Below are positions 26,461 through 33,933 of a DNA stretch of 64,000 nt, piece after piece. Numbering within the stretch: position 1 is the stretch's first letter; each line of letters opens with the position of its first letter. The stretch lies in the IMG/VR virus record IMGVR_UViG_3300025266_000005, positions 1-64,000 of that record; one strand, written 5' to 3'. The notes below the pieces were generated by a model. It saw only the letters and a program-made list of their open reading frames with translations. It did no database searches and had not been told where the DNA came from. A program made the translations under genes and the position numbers. The DNA is from a virus.

Positions 26461-27071
26461 ACGGCTTCTCCCATATTTCTCCAACTAATGCTTCTGATTT
26501 TTTCCCTTTGGCTTTCAATAGTTTTAACCAGTGATGCGTTATGCCGTGAGATTTCCTTGTATTTCTCATTGAATGTCTCAAGGTCTGGAAACCGTCTTAA
26601 TATCCTTGCCAGCAAAAAAACCTCTCTACCATGATTAGATTCGTGCGTATTGCCGGTCATCCAATCGCTTACATCACGCCAGTCTTTGGTGACAAAAGGG
26701 CTGACGATGTGTTTTATGTGGCCTCTATTGTTCACGTAGAGCAATCCAAACTTGGGCGGCAAATCTTCAGGTTTAATAATGCCTTCGGGACACATGTAAT
26801 AACGCCATCTACCTAAACCGACTTCGCTGCCGTTTCGATGTGGTTTGTTCTTATCTGATAAGAAATCCGATCGGCTTACCTTGACCTCAACAACAGTTGA
26901 TTCAGCTCCGCGCATGGTTAGCTTGAAACCGATAGCGTCAGGACATTCACCATCCCAACCACTTGTGCATTCTGATAATGCGATTTCGCAACCATGGCCT
27001 TTTTGACTATTTGGTCTTTGCAGCCATTTAACAGCTAATTTGCATAAATCCTTATGTGTCAAATTACTCAT
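26457..27071 (-). CDS. PD-(D/E)XK nuclease-like protein (MmcB-like)
   Basis: A 204-residue protein. Asp45 (CPDAIGF), Glu62 and Lys64 (VVEVKVSRSDFLSDK) fit a PD-(D/E)XK core and closely recall MmcB-type repair nucleases with K.SR.DF..D. A DNA-processing role in recombination or replication is likely. ATGA overlap with the zinc-finger gene upstream fixes the start at 27071. Confidence 0.65.
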   Translation of the reverse strand: MSNLTHKDLCKLAVKWLQRPNSQKGHGCEIALSECTSGWDGECPDAIGFKLTMRGAESTVVEVKVSRSDFLSDKNKPHRNGSEVGLGRWRYYMCPEGIIKPEDLPPKFGLLYVNNRGHIKHIVSPFVTKDWRDVSDWMTGNTHESNHGREVFLLARILRRFPDLETFNEKYKEISRHNASLVKTIESQREKIRSISWRNMGEAV

Positions 27072-27289
27072 CTAAAATGCCTCCCTAAATGTTCTTCGTT
27101 AGCCTTGCATTCCGCACATTTCGTGGTTCCGCCTGTTGCTGCTTGTCGCGCCATCGGTATGCGATTTCCGCAGTCGATACAGTCCTCAGATACCTCTCTT
27201 GGCCTAGCCGCCTCAATAGCCCTTTTCTTGTCACGCAATGCCTGTTCTTTTTCCATTCTCTCGTCTGTTTGGTCGAATATGTCAGCCAT
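27068..27289 (-). CDS. TraR/DksA-type C4 zinc finger protein
   Basis: A 73-residue protein with an acidic/helical N-terminal half and the finger CIDCGNRIP...CAECKA. Members of this family bind the RNA polymerase secondary channel and alter transcription initiation. It could bias host transcription during lytic growth; that is inference. Confidence 0.8.
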   Translation of the reverse strand: MADIFDQTDERMEKEQALRDKKRAIEAARPREVSEDCIDCGNRIPMARQAATGGTTKCAECKANEEHLGRHFR

Positions 27290-27569
27290 TAATCTGCTCC
27301 AATATCTGCTCCAGGCTGTGAACGATGGCGTAATGACCTTTCCACTCCGCCGCTAACTTGATTTGGCTGTCTTTGATTGCACCGGCTTTAAAGCTTCCGT
27401 CTTGCTTTACTTGGTTTGGAGTTTTTATTTCGAACCAAAATGTGCGATTTTTAGCTCCAACCAAAATGTCATCCATACCTGTTTGGACGGTGAAGCCTAG
27501 TTGACGAAGCTGTTTAACGATGTCGGCTTGGTTTTCATCCACTCTTGCTGCTTGTCTATATTTGCTCAC
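27282..27569 (-). CDS. Small PD-(D/E)XK / VRR-NUC-like nuclease
   Basis: A 95-residue protein with Asp33-Asp34 (GMDDILVG) and Glu47-x-Lys49 (FEIKTP), the catalytic pattern of a VRR-NUC or Holliday-resolvase-like nuclease. I choose the GTG at 27569 (VSKYRQAARV) because it overlaps the stop of the 45-residue gene (GTGA). The longer ATG start at 27599 lacks this coupling. Confidence 0.65.
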   Translation of the reverse strand: MSKYRQAARVDENQADIVKQLRQLGFTVQTGMDDILVGAKNRTFWFEIKTPNQVKQDGSFKAGAIKDSQIKLAAEWKGHYAIVHSLEQILEQING

Positions 27570-27703
27570 CAGTAGGACGCTCCAATCCTGAAATGCCACC
27601 AGTACAAATAAGCGAAGGTACTGCCAACCATTAATGTCGGGATTACTGCTTTGCAGGTAAATCCACCTCCATCACATATCAGCCTCAATCGTTTTCGCTT
27701 CAT
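27566..27703 (-). CDS. Tiny basic/hydrophobic protein, 45 residues
   Basis: A small frame with ATGA overlap to the gene before it and GTGA overlap to the gene after it. That chain of overlaps is the main evidence that it is real. The N terminus is strongly basic (MKRKRLRL). A hydrophobic stretch (AVIPTLMVGSTFAYLYWW) may insert in the membrane. No family is recognised. Confidence 0.55.
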   Translation of the reverse strand: MKRKRLRLICDGGGFTCKAVIPTLMVGSTFAYLYWWHFRIGASYW

Positions 27704-27861
27704 TTCCGCTTCCTCATCTCAAACTCATTAACCACAATTCGTTTAACCCAATTCTTTAAATGCTCTCGTACTTCGTCTAGCAGTTTTTGGCGCTCTTGCT
27801 TTGTTGGTGCTGCCAGTATTTTAGCTGCGTAATGGCGGGGCCATAGCTCGCCGTTAGCCAA
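27700..27861 (-). CDS. Small helical phage protein, 53 residues
   Basis: The frame begins at a TTG overlapping the YbcO-like stop by 8 bases and ends inside the ATGA of the next gene. It reads as a charged amphipathic protein (ELWPRHYAAKILAAPTKQER...VREHLKNWVKRIV), resembling small proteins near ybcO/nin genes. It fills an otherwise empty gap of the operon. Confidence 0.6.
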   Translation of the reverse strand: MANGELWPRHYAAKILAAPTKQERQKLLDEVREHLKNWVKRIVVNEFEMRKRK

Positions 27862-28150
27862 CCTTCAAAACCCCTTCGTTAAACCGTCTGATATTCGTCA
27901 ACATGATGTAGTGAAGGAATTGCGAATCTCGGTCATCTTTGTTGTGAAAACCTGATGTAGTGCCTTCACTGAATAATTGATCGCACACGTAGCAAAATTC
28001 AGCCGTTGCCATGTCGTGACACTTGATACCTCGACCTTTGCCGTATTGGTGTTGATATGTGCCGTTGAAGTGGCAGGAGTAAGCATCGCTTGAACCGCAT
28101 CTGATGCAGGTTGTGCCTTTTGATTTGTCAGTTAGCTTGCTCACTCGCAA
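27854..28150 (-). CDS. YbcO-like (DUF1364) putative HNH nuclease
   Basis: A 98-residue protein with CIRCGSSDAYSCHFNG, GKGRGIKCHD and FCYVCDQLF. The paired Cys and His match DUF1364 proteins such as E. coli YbcO, a prophage nuclease of the nin region. It lies next to ninB, as in lambdoid phages. Confidence 0.7.
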   Translation of the reverse strand: MRVSKLTDKSKGTTCIRCGSSDAYSCHFNGTYQHQYGKGRGIKCHDMATAEFCYVCDQLFSEGTTSGFHNKDDRDSQFLHYIMLTNIRRFNEGVLKVG

Positions 28151-28584
28151 CCCCCAATCGTTTTGCCGTCTTTAGTGGTCATGGTTGACCAGTGTTGCCA
28201 GCCTTTTTTGCAATGGAAGCCCCATTCACGTTTTACTGGTCCGGTGATGAAGATTGTCCAGGCTGGCTTGTTACCGACTAATTCAAGGCGGTGTGCGAAA
28301 TCAGCGGGCCTGATTGTTAATATGTCTACAAATCTCCGCTTTACCGGAAATAGGTGGTAATACCCGCCTATCCACTGCTCTAACGCTGTTGCCATGTAAT
28401 GCTCAACCACTCGGCCTTTTAATTTTATGCTGATGCTCGCCCACGGATGGTCATGCAAAGCCCTTTCATCATCGTTACCAATAAACTTATGCAAGTAGAT
28501 ATTGAAGAATCTGTTGCGTGGGATTAGGTGCCATCTGAGAAGATAGCCCGCGCCTATATGTTTGGGTTTGAATGGGTTTTTCAT
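28141..28584 (-). CDS. Cupin-like phage protein
   Basis: A 147-residue protein. HLIPRNRFFNIYLHKFIGND, then LHDHPW and HRLELVGNKPAWTIFITGP, fit a small beta-barrel with two His-containing motifs, as in cupin-like proteins seen in phage nin regions. Metal binding is possible; the reaction is unknown. The start at 28584 is set by ATGA overlap with ninB. Confidence 0.6.
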   Translation of the reverse strand: MKNPFKPKHIGAGYLLRWHLIPRNRFFNIYLHKFIGNDDERALHDHPWASISIKLKGRVVEHYMATALEQWIGGYYHLFPVKRRFVDILTIRPADFAHRLELVGNKPAWTIFITGPVKREWGFHCKKGWQHWSTMTTKDGKTIGGCE

Positions 28585-28976
28585 GCTGCCCACCTCGCGC
28601 TAGGTAAAGAAATTCCAGCCTCAGCCGCCAATCGGTAACAGGTTTCGATAAGCTCTGAATACTCTTGTTTTTTGAGGGTTTCGCTTGACTTGACGACTTC
28701 GATTTCACGGCCTGCCAGATTTACGACTGTCGTACCCATTAGCTCAAACTTGCACAGCTCTTTAATCTCGCCTTTTGTGTAACCGGTCTCGTCTGCAAAT
28801 ATGCCGCACAGGGTATGGAAGAAAGCGCGCTGCTCTGCTGTTTTGTCTTCTTTGTAATCCTGAACCGTGATGCGATATTTCTTATCTGCCGGTAAAGACT
28901 TAAGGCACTCGTAAAGACCAACTTTAATTTTGTCGCGTCTCTGGTCATCCAGGAATATGAAGATGCGGGAGAGCAT
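28581..28976 (-). CDS. ninB: NinB-like recombination mediator
   Basis: A 131-residue protein. ITVQDYKEDKTAEQRAFFHTLCG and the downstream helical region match the NinB/Orf family, which helps load recombination proteins on SSB-coated DNA in lambda. It belongs with Bet and Exo encoded on the other arm. TAATG couples it to the methyltransferase gene. Confidence 0.75.
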   Translation of the reverse strand: MLSRIFIFLDDQRRDKIKVGLYECLKSLPADKKYRITVQDYKEDKTAEQRAFFHTLCGIFADETGYTKGEIKELCKFELMGTTVVNLAGREIEVVKSSETLKKQEYSELIETCYRLAAEAGISLPSARWAA

Positions 28977-30394
28977 TAGGCGGCTTCCTTATTCATCAGC
29001 CAGAATGCTTCGGGGACTTTCTTATCTTCTTTTGGAAGCCATGCCCGTTTACGGCCGATAATCAGATCGAATTGCTGGAGTAACATCAGGTCTTTGAAGT
29101 AAAGGTGTACTGTGCCTTTTTGGTATATTCTGGCTTTGAAAAACTCACTTTCTACTGCTTTCCCATAACCAACATCATCAGCATTTAAAGCATCACTGGC
29201 CTTGATGTATCCGGTTTTTCCGGTTATATGCGCTAATGCCCGATCAATATCATCAAGTTGCCTTACCTTTTCCCACTTAACCTTATTGCCCAGCATCCAG
29301 CTGTCAGACATATTCGGCAAAATCACACGCTTACCAACAAAGAAATAATCGTTGCTTTTCCAGCCCTCGATATGCACTCTGTTTTCTGCGTGGTATCGGG
29401 TCATCAGGTCAAACGCTTCCTCAATACAGTCTTCGATAATCGTGTCATAATCGGCTATCAGGTTTTTCAGGAAGGTTTTAATGTTGTTCGCCGTGAACTC
29501 CATCTGGCTCACAATTTCAAGCTGGCTTTCAAATTCTGTGCGTACTTTCTCAGTCATGTATTTGTGAAAGTCAGCTAGGTTGATAACGGTTCGCCACGCT
29601 GATTTACGTAAGCCTTCAACGAAGTCATTGAGTGACTGTTTAACCATTTCGGTTTTGTCGCTGCCGTTACCCTCAATCAGATTCGCGTAGTAACTGGCTT
29701 CTGCTTCTGCAATAACCGCTTTGCGTTTCGACATCACTGCGTTGTCATAGGCCAGGACCATGTTTTCAATTCTGCTTTCAGGGATAGCGAGTTGATTGCC
29801 GTTTATCGCTGGCTCGTATTCAGTGCCGGCCGCTTTCATTCCGCCGAAGTAATCAGCGTTTATGCTGTTGCGTTTTTTCAGGTGAACCAGGGCAACGTCA
29901 ATATCGGTTTTACGCTCTGCATCGTTGAAAGCGCCCTGGATAAACTCAATGGTTCCATGTTGCTCGATAATGCTGACTAAAAGCTGTCTGGACTTGCTGA
30001 ATGGATTGCGGATGGTTTCAGCGTTGAGCAGTGCGATCACGTCTCCGTTGTAAATCAGATCCCACGCTTTCAAAACGTGATCATCGCCGTTACTAAATGG
30101 AGGGTTCATGATGATGGTGTCGTACTGCTTAGTGCTGGTGTAGGCCAGAAAATCCGTGTCAATTACTCGGTAGCCTGAACCAGTAAGCAAGGCTCTTAGT
30201 TCGGGTTCTTTTTCAATGCAATCAACATTTAGCTTTGGCTGATAGCTACGCTCAAAACGCGCTTTTACAGCCTGAACCAAATCCCCTTTTCCGGCTGATG
30301 GCTCCAAAATTCGATTGCAAAAATCTTTATCAATCATTGAGGCCATGCGCGTGGCTAAGTTACTTGGCGTGGGGTAGAAGTCAGCGTTAAACAT
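28976..30394 (-). CDS. N6-adenine DNA methyltransferase with DUF4942-like C terminus
   Basis: A 472-residue protein. The SAM motif EPSAGKGD is at 31-38 and the catalytic NPPF at 97-100. The C-terminal half (DYDTIIEDCIEEAFDLM, WKSNDYFFVGKRVILP, then FFKARIYQKGTVHLYF) is DUF4942-like. It probably methylates phage DNA to escape restriction. No restriction enzyme is nearby. The start at 30394 overlaps the upstream stop by one base (TGATG). Confidence 0.82.
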   Translation of the reverse strand: MFNADFYPTPSNLATRMASMIDKDFCNRILEPSAGKGDLVQAVKARFERSYQPKLNVDCIEKEPELRALLTGSGYRVIDTDFLAYTSTKQYDTIIMNPPFSNGDDHVLKAWDLIYNGDVIALLNAETIRNPFSKSRQLLVSIIEQHGTIEFIQGAFNDAERKTDIDVALVHLKKRNSINADYFGGMKAAGTEYEPAINGNQLAIPESRIENMVLAYDNAVMSKRKAVIAEAEASYYANLIEGNGSDKTEMVKQSLNDFVEGLRKSAWRTVINLADFHKYMTEKVRTEFESQLEIVSQMEFTANNIKTFLKNLIADYDTIIEDCIEEAFDLMTRYHAENRVHIEGWKSNDYFFVGKRVILPNMSDSWMLGNKVKWEKVRQLDDIDRALAHITGKTGYIKASDALNADDVGYGKAVESEFFKARIYQKGTVHLYFKDLMLLQQFDLIIGRKRAWLPKEDKKVPEAFWLMNKEAA

Positions 30395-30672
30395 CACACC
30401 ACACCCCAAATCATCTGCTTACCCTTGCCAAAATCCACGACTGCAACCAGTTTGCGTTCTTCAAGCTCTGGCAATCGACGTGCAAACACGTATCTGTCGT
30501 AACCCTCATGGGCGTATTTCTCGCCTAATTGCTTACTGGTCATGTTTGGGGATTGCTTAAGGCGTTTTAATACGCCAGCACGTTGCGTTGCAGCACCACC
30601 ACCCATTTCCATTTTCATTCCAGCAATGTGGCTTGATACTGGGTCTTTTGTTCTGGTGTTAGTTGTGATCAT
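30394..30672 (-). CDS. Small winged-helix-like phage protein
   Basis: A 92-residue protein. GVLKRLKQSPNMTSKQLGEKYAHEG...RLPELEERKLVAVVD reads as a small winged helix with the wing at the C terminus. A DNA-binding role in replication or methyltransferase control is possible. No named family. Confidence 0.6.
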   Translation of the reverse strand: MITTNTRTKDPVSSHIAGMKMEMGGGAATQRAGVLKRLKQSPNMTSKQLGEKYAHEGYDRYVFARRLPELEERKLVAVVDFGKGKQMIWGVV

Positions 30673-30674
30673 GG

Positions 30675-31574
30675 TTAGCTCCTGATTGCCTGAAATGGCT
30701 GTGCATCTGGATTACTGATGAACTGCTGGCTTTCTGGGTGAAAGTACAAGGCGAACTTATCTTCGATGCCTGCGTGCCGTTGTTTGGCTACGATTAGCGA
30801 TGTATCGGGATCGAATTTCTCAAACGGTTTCCCTTCACGCTGTTTGGCTTCTTTGTCTTTGTTCCGGTGAACGATGCAGACGTTATCAACGAGATCCGTT
30901 ATTTCTCCGGCGCCCTTGATATCGAACTTGTCAGGCACTTTTCCTTCACGCTCAGACTTGCGAACATGATGGACAAGGTGGATATGTATGTTTTTGGACT
31001 TAGCCGCCCAACACAGCTTGTCTACGAAGGATTTTTGAGCGTTGTAGTCATCGACTCCCAGGCCGCACTTGACCAGCGAATCAAGGATGACGTGCTCAAC
31101 TCCAAGCTTGGTTGCTGCGTAGTGGATCATGGCAATAATTCTGGGCGCTGGTATCGTGTCTAGTTGGTCATAAATCCATAAACGGCCTTTGGTCGTTTCC
31201 ATGATTTTTCTGACATAGCTTTCGGTTGGATTTGATAAGCCAGCCATCTGCCTAACCATGCGATTTATCGTTGAACGTACAGGCATTTCCAGTGATGCAA
31301 TAAGCCATTTGGCTGATGGCATTGTCAGTGCACAGATTTGATTTAGCAGTTGTGATTTACCGTGACCATTTACGCCAGCCCATAGCGTTACTTCGCCAGG
31401 GCGTAGTTGAAAACGTTCGTGCGTTTTAGGCCAAGGAAGCTGCAAACCGGACATGTGTTCGCCATCCTCGAATGACTTCACCGCCATATCAGCAAAATCA
31501 TTTGCGTCAAAAATGTATTGGCTTTCTTCCTGTGCTGCGAAATCTAGGAAATCGCTGTCTTTGAGTAATTCCAT
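30675..31574 (-). CDS. DnaB-like replicative helicase ATPase
   Basis: A 299-residue protein with a Walker A motif GVNGHGKS, the following LNQICALTMPSAKWLIASLEMP strand, and a Walker B-like ILDSLVKCG, then HHVRKSER and the late VAKQRHAG. This is the RecA-fold helicase core of the DnaB/T7 gp4 class without a primase domain. It follows the O-like initiator gene, in the lambda P slot. The start at 31574 comes from TAATG coupling. Confidence 0.8.
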   Translation of the reverse strand: MELLKDSDFLDFAAQEESQYIFDANDFADMAVKSFEDGEHMSGLQLPWPKTHERFQLRPGEVTLWAGVNGHGKSQLLNQICALTMPSAKWLIASLEMPVRSTINRMVRQMAGLSNPTESYVRKIMETTKGRLWIYDQLDTIPAPRIIAMIHYAATKLGVEHVILDSLVKCGLGVDDYNAQKSFVDKLCWAAKSKNIHIHLVHHVRKSEREGKVPDKFDIKGAGEITDLVDNVCIVHRNKDKEAKQREGKPFEKFDPDTSLIVAKQRHAGIEDKFALYFHPESQQFISNPDAQPFQAIRS

Positions 31575-32212
31575 TAGCGATATCCTGCGAATTGGTTGGA
31601 TTGTTCTTTCATTGCTGATGCGGAACTGCTTTTTTCCCATGTACGTACACAGGCCTTCCAGTCCTTAACTTTTGTTTTTCCCCTAACCCAGCCATTAGCT
31701 TCGTAGTGGTCAAAGATTTGCTCAGGATCTAAACCGTTCTTTCTTTCCTCGCAGTAGTCCGCTATTTGCTCGATGGAAGGTTTTTTAAAAATGGGATTTT
31801 CTTTTTTATTATTTTTCTTCTTAGATTCATTGACTGGTTCAGAAGAGTGACTGATTCTGGGTGCAGATTCTGCACTAGGGGTTGATGCAGATTCTGCACT
31901 ACCCTGATGCAGATATTGCACCACCCCTGATGCAGATAATTCACTAGGTTTAAGTGTTAATTGATAAATGTTTGAAGTGTTACCTTTATCTGTTTTTCTG
32001 CGCTTAATAATCAGGAAACCGTCAGTTTCAAGTTGTTTTATATGCTCAATTGCTGCACGTTTTGATATTTCACATTGGTCAGCAATATGCTGGTAACTAG
32101 GAAAGCACTGGCCTTTGTCATTTGCATTATCTGCAAGCTTTAAAAGAACTAGCTTCCTGGTTGAACTGCCGACCTTTTGTTGCATTGCAGAAACCATTAA
32201 CATCATGCTCAT
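31574..32212 (-). CDS. Lambda O-like replication initiator with origin iterons inside the gene
   Basis: A 212-residue protein. The N-terminal winged helix (SYQHIADQCEISKRAAIEHIKQLETDGFLIIK) binds DNA. The middle is a Ser/Ala/Glu linker encoded by four iterons (31862-31949), and a Lys/Asn-rich stretch follows. The C-terminal part IADYCEERKNGLDPEQIFDHYEANGWVRGKTKV resembles the DnaT-like/replisome-loading end of phage O proteins. The start at 32212 is set by ATGA overlap with the HNH gene. Confidence 0.78.
   Translation of the reverse strand: MSMMLMVSAMQQKVGSSTRKLVLLKLADNANDKGQCFPSYQHIADQCEISKRAAIEHIKQLETDGFLIIKRRKTDKGNTSNIYQLTLKPSELSASGVVQYLHQGSAESASTPSAESAPRISHSSEPVNESKKKNNKKENPIFKKPSIEQIADYCEERKNGLDPEQIFDHYEANGWVRGKTKVKDWKACVRTWEKSSSASAMKEQSNQFAGYR
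31780..31949. repeat. Putative replication origin: four iterons and AT-rich tract
   Basis: Four copies of TGCAGATtcTGCAC-type 19-mers occur at 31862, 31886, 31908 and 31931, with 22-24 base spacing. The first two contain the palindrome TGCAGATTCTGCA; later copies decay. An AT-rich tract lies directly beside them (about 31785-31850, ttttttaaaaatggg to ttttttattatttttcttctt). Iterons plus an AT-rich region inside an O-like gene are the lambda ori plan. Confidence 0.75.
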
Positions 32213-32748
32213 TGGTAGCGCCCCTTTATTACGCCCCAATTAATGCCGCAAAAGTATTTAATAACCTTGCTTGGTGAGTCGCATTTAAGGCAGGCTTTAT
32301 GCATGTGATCGCATAGCTGATCAACGTCTAATTTCGGTAAGAAATTAATACGAATGCTGTTTTTAAATTCCTCTGTAAAGCAGCGATCAGGATAGTAAGT
32401 TTCAAATACTTCCTCGATTTTATTTATGTCTTTTGTAGCTCGGCGCTTTACTGCAGCTTTAAGTTTTTTAAACTCTTTTAACTGCTCTTCTTTTTCACGC
32501 TGTAACTCTGCTTTCTCATTAATGGTTTGAGGGATTGAAGTTAAAAGCCGATCTGATTTACCACGGTTACAATCAAAGCAAGCAGTGATTAAGTTATCAA
32601 TATCGTTTTCACCGCCTTTAGATACTGGCTCAATGTGATCAATCTCAAGAACTGAACCAGGTGGCTTCCCACCACAGTAAGCGCATGTAAAATCATCCCG
32701 TTTAAAAACATCAAAACGGATTTTTTTACTTAATGATTTTCTGCTCAA
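32209..32748 (-). CDS. HNH endonuclease
   Basis: A 179-residue protein with zinc pairs CAYC...CFDC and the HNH core EIDHIEPVSKGGENDIDNLI. The N-terminal RFDVFKRDDFTCAYC is usual for HNH enzymes. The C-terminal 100 residues are helical and probably help DNA recognition. It overlaps its neighbours by 4 bases, so it is integrated in the replication operon instead of being a recent insert. It could nick at the origin or be a homing enzyme. Confidence 0.8.
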   Translation of the reverse strand: MSRKSLSKKIRFDVFKRDDFTCAYCGGKPPGSVLEIDHIEPVSKGGENDIDNLITACFDCNRGKSDRLLTSIPQTINEKAELQREKEEQLKEFKKLKAAVKRRATKDINKIEEVFETYYPDRCFTEEFKNSIRINFLPKLDVDQLCDHMHKACLKCDSPSKVIKYFCGINWGVIKGRYQ

Positions 32749-33077
32749 GCTGCATCCTCCGATAAGCGGTAATTACTCATGTCGTACTTTTCCACTTGAT
32801 CAGGCCAATACTTCTTGGCATGCTCCCAGGCCGCTATAAAGGTTCTAACGACAATCTCGAACTCACTATCAGGTGTGCGTTTATCTTCTGGGAAGCCTGC
32901 TTTTTTAAGGTTCTTAAGCTCCATCAAGGCCACTCTTGCAGGCGTTCTGTATTTATGAAGCTCAAAGGCTTTCTCAAGCGGTAAGCGCTCAATAGCGAAC
33001 TCAAGGGATTGCTCAGCAATGCATCTGGTTTCAGGTTTTACAACCAGTCGCATGTATTCATTTATGTCGAATCTCAT
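32745..33077 (-). CDS. Hypothetical early replication-region protein
   Basis: A 110-residue helical, charged protein with KYRTPARVALMELKNLKKAGFPEDKRTPD and a C-terminal AAWEHAKKYWPDQVEKYDM. I do not recognise the family. The ATG at 33077 overlaps the CII-like stop by one base. Confidence 0.55.
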   Translation of the reverse strand: MRFDINEYMRLVVKPETRCIAEQSLEFAIERLPLEKAFELHKYRTPARVALMELKNLKKAGFPEDKRTPDSEFEIVVRTFIAAWEHAKKYWPDQVEKYDMSNYRLSEDAA

Positions 33078-33529
33078 CAAACAGCCCTCACCAACTTGCC
33101 AGCTTCCTGCTGATGAATAGCCAGCTTTAAATGCTCGCAGGCTTTCTCAATTCGGTTTAACTGGCTAATGCAGTCTGCTTTCTCACGTTCTGTGTACTTA
33201 CCATCTGCCTCAGCCTCGGTAATGATGTGAGCCATTGATCCCAATTCGTGCGTGATATGCAGAAGGGATTCAGTAACGCCCCGCTCAGTCGCTCCGGCGC
33301 GCTTTTCAGCCAGTCTCATAGCATTGTTAATGCGATAGTCGTCTGCGGTGTTTTGCAGGGTTATAAGCTGTTCAGGGGAGAAATGAGAGTTATCAGAAGT
33401 TGGGCAGGCTTTGTTACGCATAACCTGCTCACTGATACCCATTAAGGCTGCAAGCTCACGAAAAGCGCCGTTCTTACCGCCCTTGTATTCGTGTGTCGTG
33501 CTCCAGATTGCTAACTTAACTTGATTCAT
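33077..33529 (-). CDS. CII/CP76-like phage regulatory protein
   Basis: A 150-residue protein. AALMGISEQVMRNKACPTSD and FSPEQLITLQNTADDYRINNAM are typical of the phage regulatory CII (CP76) family, with a helix-turn-helix near residues 24-42. It sits after cro and a terminator, the lambda cII position, and may govern lysis-lysogeny or replication genes. Its start follows AGGAGTTCAAACA. Confidence 0.75.
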   Translation of the reverse strand: MNQVKLAIWSTTHEYKGGKNGAFRELAALMGISEQVMRNKACPTSDNSHFSPEQLITLQNTADDYRINNAMRLAEKRAGATERGVTESLLHITHELGSMAHIITEAEADGKYTEREKADCISQLNRIEKACEHLKLAIHQQEAGKLVRAV

Positions 33530-33624
33530 TGTTTGAACTCCTGGAACTTAAATATTTTTTTCTTGTCATGGCTCGGTTAATCTGGAGTCATGGATAAATC
33601 AGCTTTCAAAAACGCATCAGGCAC

Positions 33625-33650
33625 AAAAAAAGCCCACCCGAAGGTGAGCT
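33625..33650 (-). terminator. tR1-like terminator between cro and cII
   Basis: On the minus strand AGCTCACC-TTCG-GGTGGGCT (one G-U pair) is followed by seven T, two bases past the cro stop. Lambda has tR1 at the same place, so expression of cII and replication genes may need antitermination. Confidence 0.82.
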
Positions 33651-33651
33651 G

Positions 33652-33849
33652 TTATGCGGCTGATTTATTTGTTTTTGCGTGCTCGTCAAACATCAGTGAT
33701 ATTGCATCCGAAGTCGATGCCTTCATGTCGGAATGCTTGTTAGTGAGGATTCGAGATATAGTTGCTTGCGACACACCAACGCGCTCGGCTATGTCACCCT
33801 GCTTTAACCCCAAATCAACCAATGCTTTAAGTTTTTGTTTTGCGTTCAT
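33652..33849 (-). CDS. cro: Cro-like repressor
   Basis: A 65-residue HTH protein (LKQGDIAERVGVSQATISRILTN). It is divergent from cI, downstream of a near-consensus promoter overlapping the operators. It should repress cI and favour lytic growth. The size and context are typical. Confidence 0.82.
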   Translation of the reverse strand: MNAKQKLKALVDLGLKQGDIAERVGVSQATISRILTNKHSDMKASTSDAISLMFDEHAKTNKSAA

Positions 33850-33855
33850 GGGGAA

Positions 33856-33884
33856 AATATATACGTTTATGTATATAGTGTCAA
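33856..33884 (-). promoter_or_regulatory. PR-like early promoter (cro operon)
   Basis: On the minus strand TTGACA (33879-33884), a 17-base spacer and TATATT (33856-33861). Operator O1 (33860-33875) covers the -10 and spacer. Confidence 0.82.
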
Positions 33885-33925
33885 TACGAATACGTTGCTA
33901 TTTTGTATTTATACGGCAACGTATA
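33860..33925. promoter_or_regulatory. CI/Cro operators, three sites
   Basis: Sites of the form TATACG-N4-CGTATA: O1 TATACGTTTATGTATA (33860-33875), O2 AATACGAATACGTTGC (33883-33898, degenerate) and O3 TATACGGCAACGTATA (33910-33925, perfect). Centres are 23 and 27 bases apart between cro and cI. Two more sites lie at 35654 and 35678. Confidence 0.8.
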
Positions 33926-33933
33926 ATCAATGC
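33922..33933 (+). promoter_or_regulatory. PRM-like promoter giving leaderless cI mRNA
   Basis: TATAAT at 33922-33927 ends six bases before the cI ATG, so transcription would begin at or next to the A of the start codon, as for lambda cI from PRM. No good -35 element is present (TTGCTA is 21 bases away), so activation is likely needed. Confidence 0.65.

Noticed and set aside
28976-30394. Restriction-modification system
   Set aside because: The methyltransferase has no restriction gene beside it; neighbours are phage replication and NinB-type genes.
31862-31949. CRISPR array
   Set aside because: The repeats are short, palindromic and directly abutting at 22-24 bases with no spacers; they fit iterons inside a coding region.
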